In this document: positions 19,120 to 32,405 of the stretch, in pieces
Position numbering within the stretch: position 1 is the first letter of the stretch
Layout: every line of letters starts with the position of its first letter
Assembly (NCBI RefSeq): GCF_963678635.1
Contig: NC_087069.1
Coordinates: 56,009,175 to 56,073,174, forward strand
Reading direction: 5' to 3'
Length of the DNA: 64,000 nucleotides
Source of the DNA: Symsagittifera roscoffensis
Taxonomy: Eukaryota; Xenacoelomorpha; Acoela; Convolutidae
Position numbers and translations under genes: made by a program
The notes under the pieces: generated by a model
Seen by the model: the letters and a program-made list of their open reading frames with translations, nothing else
Database searches by the model: none
What the model was told of the DNA's origin: nothing

Positions 19120-22100
19120 CAAAAAGCAGTTAAAAAAATTGGCTGTTACGAGTGTCAAAATTTTTGTGGGCAAAAAAGTGGGTTAATCGCTTACACAGGG
19201 GAGCTTTGCTCAACCCTTTGTTTTGATTGATCACAAAGCTCAGATTTGGGAGGATAGGTTGCAACAAAAACCAAATTGAATTTTCCGGAGGTCATAATTT
19301 TTGTGTAACAAAATTGGTGGTCATCGTTTATGCAGGGTAGTTTCACTCGACCCTTACTTTTGTTTGAACCCAAAACCTCAGGTTTGGTAGTTTCCAAGAA
19401 AAGATTAAAGAAAAGTCAGATTATCAAAAGTTTGATTGTTCTGATGGTCAAAACTTTCTATGTCCAGAAAATTTTCTCTCAACGTTTGTGAAGGGAAGTT
19501 TCGCTCAGCACTTTGTTTTGATTGTTTCCAAAGCTCTTTTTACGGAGGATAGATTCTGATAAATTCATAAGGCGTAAAGAAATTGTCGAAAAATCGAAAA
19601 ATTGATTTTTCCGAGGATAAAAACTATTTCTGTAAAAAATTTGATTGTCTAAAATTATGCAGTGGAACTCCGCTCAACCCTTTCTTTTAATTGTACCCAA
19701 AGCTCAAATTTGGGAGGGTATTTTCCAAGAAAAACAAAAGGATTTAAAAAACTATCAAAAATCCAAAAGATCGACTTTTCTGAGGGTCATAATTTTTTGT
19801 GTACAAAAATAGTCATCATGCAATGGAGCTTCGCTTCAACCCTTCCTTTTGATTGAACCCAAATCCTCGGTTTTGGGAGGTTTTTTTTCCAAGAAAAGTC
19901 AAAGATTTATAGTGCGGTAAAAAAATAAAGTTTGACTACTACGAAGGTCAAAAATTTTTTGGGCAGAAAAAGTTTGGATTAACCGCTTTTGCAGGGAAGC
20001 TTTGCTCAAAACTTTGTTTTGATTGGACACAAAGCTCATATTTGGGAGGATAGATTCCGATTAAAGTCAAAAAGCTTTCAAAAACTGACAAAAAATCGGA
20101 AATTTAAATTTTCGGGAAGTCATAAACTTTTGTGTAAAAAAACTGGCCGTCACCTCTTTTTTCGCTTAACCCTGTTTTCTGTTTTAACCCACAACCTCAG
20201 ATTTGGGCTGGTATTTTTCAAAAAAAGTCAGTAGGTTTTAGAAAGAAAAACAGTCAAAATATCAAAAATTTAATTGTTCTGATGATCATAACTTTTTATG
20301 TCCAGAAAATTTGTTCTCACTGTTTATGCAGGGGAGTTTCGCTCAATCCTTTCCTTTGACTGAACACAAAGCTCAGATTTAGAAGTGTAGTTACTTTTTC
20401 AGCTTTAAAGAAATTGGGCCTAACAGTTTATGTAGGGCAGCTTTTCACAACCCATTCTACCCATTGAAGCTAAAACCTCAGTTTTTTGAGTATCTTAAAT
20501 TGTGTAAAAAGTGAAGACTTTTTTCAAAAGTCTCTAAAAAATTTTTGAAAATTTAAAACGAAACAAAAAATCTGATCAAATTTAATTTCATACAGCTAAA
20601 AAAGTTGCAGGACAGCTAAAGCTGCAGGTACTTGTTTGATCATGTTGGTTTTTTTGTAGTGATGCGCGATGAAACAGGTAAGTTCAAAAATCTTATAAAA
20701 AATGGGTTTCAACTTAAACCTAGTTATTGGTCTATCAAAATATGAGTGAAATTATTGAGATTATAAAATTTGCGTTCAGACATAATTTTTTTGATCGGTT
20801 TTAATAGCATATCTTTTTACACACTGAGAATCATCACAAGCGGTTGCCTCAATTAGACCCGATCAGGTTGAAGTGTTTTCTAGTATAGTCAAAAATTTCA
20901 AAAATTGGACTAGAAATCAAAACAATGATTTTTCTAAAGGCCCTCCTTTTTTGTTAAGAAATCATGTGAGCACTTTCACAAGGGAATTTCGCTCAACTCT
21001 TTCTTTTGAATGAAACCAAAATCTCCGATTTGGGATGGTAGCGCCCAAAACAATTCAAAATTTCAAAAAACGGTCAAACATCGAAGTTTTGACTTTTCCG
21101 AGGTTCGTAATTTTTTGTGGTTAAAAAGCAGTTAAAAAATTTGGCTGTTACGAGTGTCAAAATTTTTGTGGGCAAAAAAGTGGGTTAATCGCTTACACAG
21201 GGGAGCTTTGCTCAACCCTTTGTTTTGATTGATCACAAAGCTCAGATTTGGGAGGATAGGTTGCAACAAAAATCAAATTGAATTTTCCGGAGGTCATAAT
21301 TTTTGTGTAACAAAATTGGTGGTCATCGTTTATGCAGGGTAGTTTCACTCGACCCTTACTTTTGTTTGAACCCAAAACCTCAGGTTTGGTAGTTTCCAAG
21401 AAAAGATTAAAGAAAGGTCAGATTATCAAAAGTTTGATTGTTCTGATGGTCAAAACTTTCTATGTCTAGAAAATTTGCTCTCAACGTTTGTGAAGGGAAG
21501 TTTCGCTCAGCACTTTGTTTTGATTGATTCCAAAGCTCACTTTACGGAGGATAGATTCTGATAAATTCATAAGGCGTAAAGAAATTGTCGAAAAATCGAA
21601 AAATTGATTTTTCCGAGGATAAAAACTATTTCTGTAAAAAAATTGATTGTCTAAAATTATGCAGTGGAACTCCGCTCAACCCTTTCTTTTAATTGTACCC
21701 AAAGCTCAAATTTGGGAGGGTATTTTCCAAGAAAAACAAAAGGATTTAAAAAACTATCAAAAATCCAAAAGATCGACTTTTCTGAGGGTCATAATTTTTT
21801 GTGTACAAAAATAGTCATCATGCAGTGGAGCTTCGCTTCAACCCTTCCTTTTGATTGAACCCAAATCCTCGGTTTTGGGAGTTTTTTTTTCCACGAAAAG
21901 TCAAAGATTTATAGTGCGGTAAAAAAATAAAGTTTGACTACTACGAAGGTCAAAACTTTTTTGGGCAGAAAAAGTTTTGATTAACCGCTTTTGCAGGGAA
22001 GATTTGCTCAAAACTTTGTTTTGATTGGACACAAAGCTCATATTTGGGATGATAGATTCCGATTAAAGTCAAAAGCTTTCAAAAACTGACAAAAAATTGG

Positions 22101-25100
22101 AAATTTAAATTTTCGGGAAGTCATAAACTTTTGTGTAAAAAAACTGGCCGTCACCTCTTTTTTCGCTTAACCCTGTTTTCTGTTTTAACCCACAACCTCA
22201 GATTTGGGCTGGTATTTTTCAAAAAAAGTCAGTAGATTTTAGAAAGAAAAACAGTCAAAATATCAAAAATTTAATTGTTCTGATGATCATAACTTTTTAT
22301 GTCCAGAAAATTTGTTCTCACTGTTTATGCAGGGGAGTTTCGCTCAATCCTTTCCTTTGACTGAACACAAAGCTCAGATTTAGAAGTGTAGTTACTTTTT
22401 CAGCTTTAAAGAAATTGGGCCTAACAGTTTATGTAGGGCAGCTTTTCACAACCCATTCTACCCATTGAAGCTAAAACCTCAGTTTTTTGAGTATCTTAAA
22501 TTGTGTAAAAAGTGAAGACTTTTTTCAAAAGTCTCTAAAAAATTTTTGAAAATTTAAAACGAAACAAAAAATCTGATCAAATTTAATTTCATACAGCTAA
22601 AAAAGTTGCAGGACAGCTAAAGCTGCAGGTACTTGTTTGATCATGTTGGTTTTTTTGTAGTGATGCGCGATGAAACAGGTAAGTTCAAAAATCTTATAAA
22701 AAATGGGTTTCAACTTAAACCTAGTTATTGGTCTATCAAAATATGAGTGAAATTATTGAGATTATAAAATTTGCGTTCAGACATAATTTTTTTGATCGGT
22801 TTTAATAGCATATCTTTTTACACACTGAGAATCATCACAAGCGGTTGCCTCAATTAGACCCGATCAGGTTGAAGTGTTTTCTAGTATAGTCAAAAATTTC
22901 AAAAATTGGACTAGAAATCAAAACAATGATTTTTCTAAAGGCCCTCCTTTTTTGTTAAGAAATCATGTGAGCACTTTCACAAGGGAATTTCGCTCAACTC
23001 TTTCTTTTGAATGAAACCAAAATCTCCGATTTGGGATGGTAGCGCCCAAAACAATTCAAAATTTCAAAAAACGGTCAAACATCGAAGTTTTGACTTTTCC
23101 GAGGTTCGTAATTTTTTGTGGTTAAAAAGCAGTTAAAAAATTTGGCTGTTACGAGTGTCAAAATTTTTGTGGGCAAAAAAGTGGGTTAATCGCTTACACA
23201 GGGGAGCTTTGCTCAACCCTTTGTTTTGATTGATCACAAAGCTCAGATTTGGGAGGATAGGTTGCAACAAAAATCAAATTGAATTTTCCGGAGGTCATAA
23301 TTTTTGTGGAACAAAATTGGTGGTCATCGTTTATGCAGGGTAGTTTCACTCGACCCTTACTTTTGTTTGAACCCAAAACCTCAGGTTTGGTAGTTTCCAA
23401 GAAAAGATTAAAGAAAGGTCAGATTATCAAAAGTTTGATTGTTCTGATGGTCAAAACTTTCTATGTCTAGAAAATTTGCTCTCAACGTTTGTGAAGGGAA
23501 GTTTCGCTCAGCACTTTGTTTTGATTGATTCCAAAGCTCACTTTACGGAGGATAGATTCTGATAAATTCATAAGGCGTAAAGAAATTGTCGAAAAATCGA
23601 AAAATTGATTTTTCCGAGGATAAAAACTATTTCTGTAAAAAAATTGATTGTCTAAAATTATGCAGTGGAACTCCGCTCAACCCTTTCTTTTAATTGTACC
23701 CAAAGCTCAAATTTGGGAGGGTATTTTCCAAGAAAAACAAAAGGATTTAAAAAACTATCAAAAATCCAAAAGATCGACTTTTCTGAGGGTCATAATTTTT
23801 TGTGTACAAAAATAGTCATCATGCAATGGAGCTTCGCTTCAACCCTTCCTTTTGATTGAACCCAAATCCTCGGTTTTGGGAGGTTTTTTTTCCAAGAAAA
23901 GTCAAAGATTTATAGTGCGGTAAAAAATAAAGTTTGACTACTACGAAGGTCAAAAATTTTTTGGGCAGAAAAAGTTTGGATTAACCGCTTTTGCAGGGAA
24001 GATTTGCTCAAAACTTTGTTTTGATTGGACACAAAGCTCATATTTGGGAGGATAGATTCCGATTAAAGTCAAAAAGCTTTCAAAAACTGACCAAAAATGG
24101 GAAATTTAAATTTTCGGGAAGTCATAAACTTTTGTGTAAAAAAACTGGCCGTCACCTCTTTTTTCGCTTAACCCTGTTTTCTGTTTTAACCCACAGCCTC
24201 AGATTTGGGCTGGTATTTTTCAAAAAAAGTCAGTAGGTTTTAGAAAGAAAAACAGTCAAAATATCAAAAATTTAATTGTTCTGATGATCATAACTTTTTA
24301 TGTCCAGAAAATTTGTTCTCACTGTTTATGCAGGGGAGTTTCGCTCAATCCTTTCCTTTGACTGAACACAAAGCTCAGATTTAGAAGTGTAGTTACTTTT
24401 TCAGCTTTAAAGAAATTGGGCCTAACAGTTTATGTAGGGCAGCTTTTCACAACCCATTCTACCCATTGAAGCTAAAACCTCAGTTTTTTGAGTATCTTAA
24501 ATTGTGTAAAAAGTGAAGACTTTTTTCAAAAGTCTCTAAAAAATTTTTGAAAATTTAAAACGAAACAAAAAATCTGATCAAATTTAATTTCATACAGCTA
24601 AAAAAGTTGCAGGACAGCTAGAGCTGCAGGTACTTGTTTGATCATGTTGGTTTTTTTGTAGTGATGCGCGATGAAACAGGTAAGTTCAAAAATCTTATAA
24701 AAAATGGGTTTCAACTTAAACTTAGTTATTGGTCTATCAAAATATGAGTGAAATTATTGAGATTATAAAATTTGCGTTCAGACATAATTTTTTTGATCGG
24801 TTTTAATAGCATATCTTTTTACACACTGAGAATCATCACAAGCGGTTGCCTCAATTAGACCCGATCAGGTTGAAGTGTTTTCTAGTATAGTCAAAAATTT
24901 CAAAAATTGGACTAGAAATCAAAACAATGATTTTTCTAAAGGCCCTCCTTTTTTGTTAAGAAATTATGTGAGCACTTTCACAAGGGAATTTCGCTCAACT
25001 CTTTCTTTTGAATGAAACCAAAATCTCCGATTTGGGATGGTAGCGCCCAAAACAATTCAAAATTTCAAAAAACGGTCAAACATCGAAGTTTTGACTTTTC

Positions 25101-25112
25101 CGAGGTTGGTAA
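19120..25112 (+). repeat. Three ~2.0-kb higher-order satellite repeats
   Basis: Three near-identical copies start at about 19,120, 21,122 and 23,123. Their offsets of 2,002 and 2,001 bp were measured from repeated landmarks. Differences between copies are scattered single bases and one-base indels. Each unit holds about nine ordinary monomers plus a ~560-bp non-monomer segment containing an 18-nt exon-like cassette. The third copy runs into diverged sequence at about 25,112. Confidence 0.9.
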
Positions 25113-25800
25113 TTTTTTGTGTAAGCAAGTTTTTTACAACCCGTTCTTTAGTGGTAACTGCTTGTGTAAAGGATTTTGTCTCAGCTTGCTTTACGCAATG
25201 AAACTAAAACCTCAGATTTGGCAGAGTAATTTTTGAGAGAAGTCAAACAGCTTCAAAAAACGGTAAAAAAAGCTGGTCTAAAAAACTTCCTATTCAGAGG
25301 GTTACAAATTTTTCGGTAACAAAGCTTCGGAAAAACTACGGGGTCAAGATATCTTCTAAAATCCAGATCCACACACTAGTTATTGAAAAAAAGAAAGAAA
25401 TAATTTCAAAAAACGGAAAGAAAAACCGAAACGTTGACTTTTCCGAGGATCATTATTTATTGTGTAAAAATTTTTAGGCAAAGCCGCTTATGCGCAGCAG
25501 TTTTACTCATTGAACCCAAAAATTCATATTTGAGAGGGTAGTTTTTGAGAAATTCAAAAAGTTTCATAAGACCGAAAAAAAATCAAAGTTTTGACTTTCC
25601 CGGTATCAAAATTTATTGTGATAAAAATTTTTTGTGTAATCGCCAATGCAAGGGAGCCTCCTCCATTCCGTTCTACACAATGAAATCAGAATTTCAAATT
25701 TTGGAGATTGATTTCTGAGAAACGTCGAAAAATTACAAAAAGAAACGCTTAATAAAGCGAGAATTTGACTTTTACGAGGGGCATTTTTTGTGTAAATAAA

Positions 25801-26684
25801 ATGGGCTTAACTGTGCAGTGAGCATCCTTTTTTGAATTCATTTAACGCAAAAACCCATATTTGAAAGCGTTTTTTGTTAGAAAATGTCAAAAATCTAACA
25901 AACATGTCTATATTTCTCCTCACACACTTTTTCTAAGGCTGTTGAAAGTGGGCTAAGGTAAAAAGTGCCTACAGAGTTACGCAAGTACACAGGGTAGTGA
26001 GCGGAGTTCTTATTGATACCGCTTTTTAAAGAGTTGATTGAGTAGTTTTCGAAAAAAAACTGAGTTTTTGAAAAAAAAATCCAAGAGGTCTCAAAAAAGT
26101 TCTCAAAAATCAAAAAATTTAAAAAAAAATAAGGTGAAAAACCTGATCCCATACAGTTTCATAATAACTGTTTTTATCAACCAAAAAATAACTGTTTTTA
26201 CCAGAACAAGATCAAGTTATTGTTTTTGAGTTTGAGGTCCAAAATTGTTTATATAACCCATTCGAAACAAAAAAATTGATTTTTTTTTCGGTTTGCAAGC
26301 AAGATCAAAAACAATTCAACAGGGGACAATTTCAAAAAATAATGAACTTTAAAAAAATCCAACGAAATTTTTCTTTAAAAAATCAGCTTCAAAGAAAGTT
26401 TCATTTTCAAAGGTTCGTTGTTGGAAAATTTCATTGCAACTTTCAATTGTCTCATCTACTTTTTAATTAGTTATTGGCTTTGTTAATGCCTCAATTATTT
26501 GCCTAATATTGTTATATAACTGTAAATTATCAAAAAGAGTGCAAATGTTCAAACAAAAAACGAATTTTGTACAAATAATTTCATATAAATTATGATTGCC
26601 ATGATTCATTTTGATGCTCATGTCTTTAGCTTCAATTGATTTGCTCATGTCTCACTTTTAAATTTTAAAAACTTCTTGTCAAAT
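25801..26684. other. AT-rich DNA with fading satellite similarity
   Basis: No gene seen. Faint monomer-like phrases occur at the left edge only. Confidence 0.4.
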
Positions 26685-28190
26685 TCAGCTCAACGCATCT
26701 TGTTTTCTTGCAGCGCAAGATTTGGATTTTTTTCCAGTGTAAATAAATCTTCCCAAAAAGATAAAAGATACATTATCTGATACATTAACTTTTTTATTTC
26801 CAGTAGGTTGATACTTCGGGAACATTATATGGCGCAGAGAAAATTCAGCAACACACCATTTAGTCAATTTCTATGAGATTCAGGAGGTATGAACACCCCA
26901 ACCAAAAAAGTGAATATCAAAAAACAAATTTGCTATGCATGAAGGTTTAGGATATAAGAACATGAAAAGTACAAAGTTTAAGATACTTATGTTTAAGGTC
27001 TCGATTGAAATAACTGTCGTTTTGCATGAATTTCTGTGTGCTTTATGGCAATTGTGTCCTTGGGCTTCGTTTTTCTGATAACTTCACCAGCCGGCAATTT
27101 TCTACTAAATTTTCGGCAATTTTCGCTATCTCTGAAACGTGCGGCAAACTTGGGGAGTGCTGGGTGCATTGTGGACACAACTTTTTCGTACGAGTTTCTT
27201 CGCTGCGCAACAGTTTAAAACTGTTCCAATTTGCAATTTCAATTGTCCTTCAAACATTCCGGTTTACTCCAAAATTTCTCTGAAGATTCCTCTAATCGGA
27301 GCTTCTCAAACCCGACAAACACGAATGCCAAGCGAATGGAAATTTTGACATATAGGTGAAATTCATCATCGCCCATGAACTTGCGCGTAAGCCTATTTTT
27401 TTCCCATCGCGCCATCCTGCCTGGCCTAGTTGGAAGAAACAAAATTACGTTTATGTGTCGGACTGTACTTGCTCAAAAAGCGCTACAAATATTGGCTTCA
27501 AAATCAATGGCAATTTTTGTTCCAATTTGCTCTAAGCGATCGAAAGTTTTTATTTTAAGTCTTGATTTTTGTTGGCGGCAGAGCGTACACCAAGAGTATA
27601 GGTGTGATTTTGACTGCGCTGTAAACGTGGCCAAAAACATATGGTTCCACCTTCAAAATAGCAGATGTCGTACTATAAAGCAACTCGAGCGCAGTTAAGG
27701 CTGAAAATACCATATTTCAACTGTCCGGTTTACCAGAGTCAAACATAAGACCGTATCACCGCTGTTTGTGAACTTGTGAAAGTTTTATGATTTTTATCCG
27801 GTTCTCTCAATAGTTCTATGTTTTAGCACTGTTTTTTTTATTGTTGTCTGATTCAGTTTTTATTTCGAAGAGTTGTTAAGTAGCTCAGTTTTGTTGGCGC
27901 TGCATGAAGAAGCAAATCAATGTAAATATTAAAGACACACTCTCGGCGTTACCAGTTTTTGTGGTCTTTTCCAAACTTCGTAAGCAAACTTTTTTTTTGA
28001 ATTTTTGAGGGGTTCGGTGAATGAGCAGGCTGGGTTTTGAGTGTAAGTTCTTGCTGTTTGTCAAAATACTCATTGCTCCGCAACTTCAGACTACACGTTC
28101 TGTTTCAAGGAAGCCATTTTTAGGTCGTTTTTATTCACGGTATCTATGAAAACCAAGTCAAAGATGCATTTTCCGCGTTCAGATAAAACA
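26685..28190 (+). repeat. Old segmental duplication, copy 1
   Basis: Homologous in the same orientation to 30,555-32,405. Shared landmarks in order are TTTTTCCAGTGTAA, ATATGGCGCAGAGAAAATTCAG, ACAAATTTGCTATGCAT, TGGGCTTC.TTTTCTGA, CAAACCCGACAAACACGAATG-like text and GTCAAAGATGC.TTTTCC. Similarity is patchy with many indels, so the duplication is old. No coding exon recognised. Confidence 0.7.
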
Positions 28191-29659
28191 AATCTTGAAA
28201 CAAAACAAATCGTGATAAAACAATATATAACGCAAAGTTTTATTTTACTCAATTGCACTCAAAATATTGCTTCAAAACATACGATTGGAAATTACTCAAA
28301 TTATCTTCTTTGTAATTTCTATTGACTGAAGCGGGAAAGGTTTTTGAAGTTTTTTTTTCAAAAACTTCCACAATTTTTCCGGAGAAAAACGTAATTGGGA
28401 GTGTTAAAGGGTCTAAGGGTCTTCATCTGATGGGTTTCCCCAGGGCTTCATTACGAGGCCATATGTGAAAATTTCTCTCAAGGTTCCTCTAATCGGAGCT
28501 TCTCAAACCCGACAAACACGAATGCCAAGCGAATGGAAATTTTGACATATAGGTGAAATTCATCATCGCCCATGAACTTGCGCGTAAGCCTATTTTTTTC
28601 CCATCGCGCCATCCTGCCTGGCCTAGTTGGAAGAAACAAAATTACGTTTATGTGTCGGACTGTACTTTCTCAAAAAGCGCTACAAATATTGGCTTCAAAA
28701 TCAATGGCAATTTTTGTTCCAATTTGCTCTAAGCGATCGAAAGTTTTTATTTTAAGTCTTGATTTTTGTTGGCGGCAGAGCGTACACCAAGAGTATAGGT
28801 GTGATTTTGACTGCGCTGTAAACGTGGCCAAAAACATATGGTTCCACCTTCAAAATAGCAGATGTCGTACTATAAAGCAACTCGAGCGCAGTTAAGGCTG
28901 AAAATACCATATTTCAACTGTCCGGTTTACCAGAGTCAAACATAAGACCGTATCACCGCTGTTTGTGAACTTGTGAAAGTTTTATGATTTTTATCCGGTT
29001 CTCTCAATAGTTCTATGTTTTAGCACTGTTTTTTTTATTGTTGTCTGATTCAGTTTTTATTTCGAAGAGTTGTTAAGTAGCTCAGTTTTGTTGGCGCTGC
29101 ATGAAGAAGCAAATCAATGTAAATATTAAAGACACACTCTCGGCGTTACCAGTTTTTGTGGTCTTTTCCAAACTTCGTAAGCAAACTTTTTTTTTGAATT
29201 TTTGAGGGGTTCGGTGAATGAGCAGGCTGGGTTTTGAGTGTAAGTTCTTGCTGTTTGTCAAAATACTCATTGCTCCGCAACTTCAGACTACACGTTCTGT
29301 TTCAAGGAAGCCATTTTTAGGTCGTTTTTATTCACGGTATCTATGAAAACCAAGTCAAAGATGCATTTTCCGCGTTCAGATAAAACAAATCTTGAAACAA
29401 AACAAATCGTGATAAAACAATATATAACGCAAAGTTTTATTTTACTCAATTGCACTCAAAATATTGCTTCAAAACATACGATTGGAAATTACTCAAATTA
29501 TCTTCTTTGTAATTTCTATTGACTGAAGCGGGAAAAGTTTTTGAAGTTTTTTTTTTCAAAAACTTCCACAATTTTTCCGGAGAAAAACGTAATTGGGAGT
29601 GTTTAAGGGTCTAAGGGTCTTCATCTGATGGGCTTCCCCAGGGCTTCATTACGAGGCCA
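27280..29659 (+). repeat. Recent ~1.2-kb tandem duplication
   Basis: Unit 1 (about 27,280-28,462) and unit 2 (about 28,477-29,659) are almost identical at an offset of 1,197 bp. Unit 2 ends exactly at the left terminus of MITE copy B (TTACGAGGCCA), and unit 1 ends with the same 11 bases followed by unrelated DNA. The duplication therefore had a breakpoint inside the MITE terminus. Confidence 0.9.
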
Positions 29660-29842
29660 AACTGTGCACTGGATATGCGCACAGCTTTGTGTCTCTATTT
29701 TCCTGGATTCCAGAGACAAATCTTGAAACTTGTTAAAATTTCGTCGGAACGATCAAATAAAATGAAAGAACAAAAGTGGATCAAAAGGAGCGTCTTTGTT
29801 GCGGAAACCGCTAGAAATTCACAAAATGCACAGTCTGGCCTC
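29653..29842 (-). mobile_element. 190-bp MITE, copy B
   Basis: Inverted relative to copy A at 14,933-15,122 and alignable over its whole length. Termini are GAGGCCAAACTGTGCACTGG at the left and TGCACAGTCTGGCCTC at the right. Its left end coincides with the junction of the 1.2-kb tandem duplication. Confidence 0.75.
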
Positions 29843-30554
29843 GCAATGTTCCTCCTAATACAAAGAGCTGTGCTCTTCTGTCATTTGAAGCCATGTGTAG
29901 TGTTTTTAACCAGACAAAAAGTTACTTGATAACAGATTCAGCTCAAAATAAAGCTCGCGTGAGATGAGATAATATTTACACATTACAGAGTCCAAATATA
30001 CCCATTTTTGGTCAAAAAGTCAAAACTCATCTCTGCGGGTGGGGGGAGGGGGTGAAAAAACAAATTTTAAAAAATTTACTTGTTCAAGAAAGTCGAAATA
30101 TATCAAAAACTGATTGAGAAAAGGAAAACCGACACTTAAATTGAGCACCTCGACCCGTGTTACAATGCGTGTTTTATGATAATCTAATTGAAACAGTATT
30201 TGCTTATTATTTCGTTTCTTAATTCTTATTTTGCTCATATTCTTTTTTTGGTATTTTTTCCAAAATAGACAATTTGGTTTTTGAGAAGATTGTAAGCCTC
30301 ACGAGTTTCCATTTGGTAAAACTTTTGATTACGTGTCGGAAAATTTCTTTCTGAAAAACGGCCTTGTGTAGAATAGTGGAGTTATTTTTTGCTGAAAAGA
30401 TTTTCTTAATCAGGCATCAACTGAGTTTGAAAATCTGTACGAGCTGATGGTACATCATTTGATGAAGCCTTTTGCTGTTGATGCTCCGTAAAGTTTGTCT
30501 TGTGTATCGATTCTTCTTTGTTCAGTTAGTGGTTGTACTATATTAAATTGTTCA
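29843..30554. other. Non-coding DNA
   Basis: No feature recognised apart from a short G-rich stretch at about 30,038-30,052. Confidence 0.4.
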
Positions 30555-32405
30555 GTTTAACTCGTCTTGTTTTTTTTGGGGCACTGCTGGTTTTGGATAA
30601 TTTTTCCAGTGTAATTAAACCTACCCAAAAAGATACATCATTTGACAGAACTTTGCATAATTCTCGTAACTATTACATAATTGTTACATAACTATTTTAA
30701 AAATCTACTTATTTTCTAGTTAATACTTCGACAACTTTATATGGCGCAGAGAAAATTCAGCCACAGACAATTCAGTCAAGTTCAAATAAAAAATTCAGCC
30801 AAAAAACTCAGACAATTCAGCCAAAGACAATTCGGCAAAATTAGATTTGAAAGACTTCATTAAAATAAAAAATTATTTTTTTTCTAATTTGGTTAGATAC
30901 AGAAAGAGTCAAAACTTTAACAAAATGTAAAACATCAAATAACAAATTTGCTATGCATAAAGATTTAGGATACAGAAAATTGAAAGTACAACGTTTTGAA
31001 GACTTCATTAAAATAAAAAATTATTTTTTTTTCTAATTTGGTTAGATACAGAAAGAGTCAAAACTTTAACAAAATATAAAACATCAAATAACAAATTTGC
31101 TATGCATAAAGATTTAGGATACAGAAAATTGAAAGTACAACGTTTTGAAAAAATTGTGCATGTGGCCTTGATTAAAATTACTATCGTTTTGCTTGAAATT
31201 TTCAATAGCAATTGTGTACTTGGGCTTCAATTTTCTGACAGATTTACCAGCCGTCAGTCTTTTATTTTGACATTTTTTTTTCCTGAAACGTATTATAAAA
31301 TTGGGGAGGGCTGGGTGCGTTGTCGGCATCATTTCTTGGAGCAAATATTCAATGCCTCCAATACACTATTCGTATGAGTTTCTTCGCTGAGCAACCAATT
31401 TAAAAAGTTCCAAGTGGCAACAAAGTAATCAACAAAGTCTTCAAAGTATTCAAATATACTCCAAAATTCCTATGAAGAAACCTCTATTCGGAGCTCTTCG
31501 AATGCGAACGTTACATCGTCAAAAAACACGAATGCCATTTTTGACATATAGACGAAACTAATCATCTTCATTATACTTGCGCGTAAATCCGTTTATTTTC
31601 ATTGTGCCATACTGCCTGATCCAGGTGGAAGAAACAAATTACAATTATAGGTCCGGCTGTATTTTCCTAACAGCGCTCCAAAGAGCAGCTTCAAAATCAA
31701 TGGCAGTTTTTTCCCGATTTGTTCTCATAGCGGTACAAAATATTTTTACGTTTGTCTTAAGTTTTTTGGCAGCAGAGCGTACACCAATAATATCAATTTG
31801 TTTTTGACCAAGACCACACCCTGTATGCTATAAAAATTTGAAAAAAAACATCTGGTGCCACTGAAAACTTTCCTTGAAACTGGCAGATTTCGTACTAAGA
31901 AAGCAAACCGAGCGCAGTTAAGGCTAAAAATACCAACAATTAACTGTCCGGTTTACCAGAGTAAAAAAAAACTTATCACCGCTGTATGTGAACTTGAGTG
32001 GTTTGAGAATTTTGTCGGCTCTCTCAAGGGTTGTAATTTTTTTGCATTGTTTCTATTGCTTGCCGCCTGTTTCAGTTTACAAGAGATGATGGGCACTCGT
32101 TATTGTTGGCGCTGCATGAAGAGGCAACTCACTTTTGGCTGACGACACAATCTCTTGTCTAGCATTAAAAAAATTTTGGTCTTGTCCGAGCCTCCTTAGT
32201 AAACGTCTCTTGAATGTTTGAGTGGCTCGTTGAATGAGCGTGCTCGGTTTTCAAATTAAATTTTTGCTGTTCCTCAGAATGACCCATGGTTTGCAACTTC
32301 CGAACACACGTTTCAACTCAATGATGTCGTTTTTTTTCTGCGCTTTTTTCATGTCATCTATAACCACCAAGTCAAAGATGCTTTTTCCCCGTTCAGATAG
32401 TCAAA
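30555..32405 (+). repeat. Old segmental duplication, copy 2
   Basis: The partner of 26,685-28,190. It contains an extra local tandem duplication (30,851-31,148) and ATTCAGCCAAAGACA-type short repeats at 30,760-30,840. Confidence 0.7.
30851..31148 (+). repeat. Two-copy 148-bp tandem repeat
   Basis: GACTTCATTAAAATAAAAAA begins at 30,853 and again at 31,001. The two 148-bp copies differ by only a few bases, so this duplication is recent. Confidence 0.9.

Larger units (their letters stand above)
16270..25800 (+). repeat. Satellite array, ~165-bp monomers
   Basis: About 9.5 kb is built from monomers that recur every 140-205 bp, most often 158-172 bp. Each carries GCTTCGCTCAACCC, then CTTTTGATTGAACCCAAA, then CAGATTTGGGAGG, then TTCCAAGAAAAGTCAAA, then TTTTCCGAGGGTCATAA. 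Roughly 55-60 monomers are present. Outer monomers (16.3-17.7 and 25.2-25.8 kb) are diverged and inner ones homogenised, the usual gradient of satellite arrays. Small open frames of 60-80 codons repeat inside it only because the DNA repeats. Confidence 0.92.

Noticed and set aside
17757-23859. Identical 64-, 68- and 81-codon frames recurring every 2.0 kb
   Set aside because: They are copies because the satellite is copied; single-base changes between copies do not respect codons and no start context or homology is seen.
16270-25800. CENP-B box in the satellite
   Set aside because: No monomer carries a convincing match to the TTCG....A..CGGG pattern; centromere identity cannot be argued from that.
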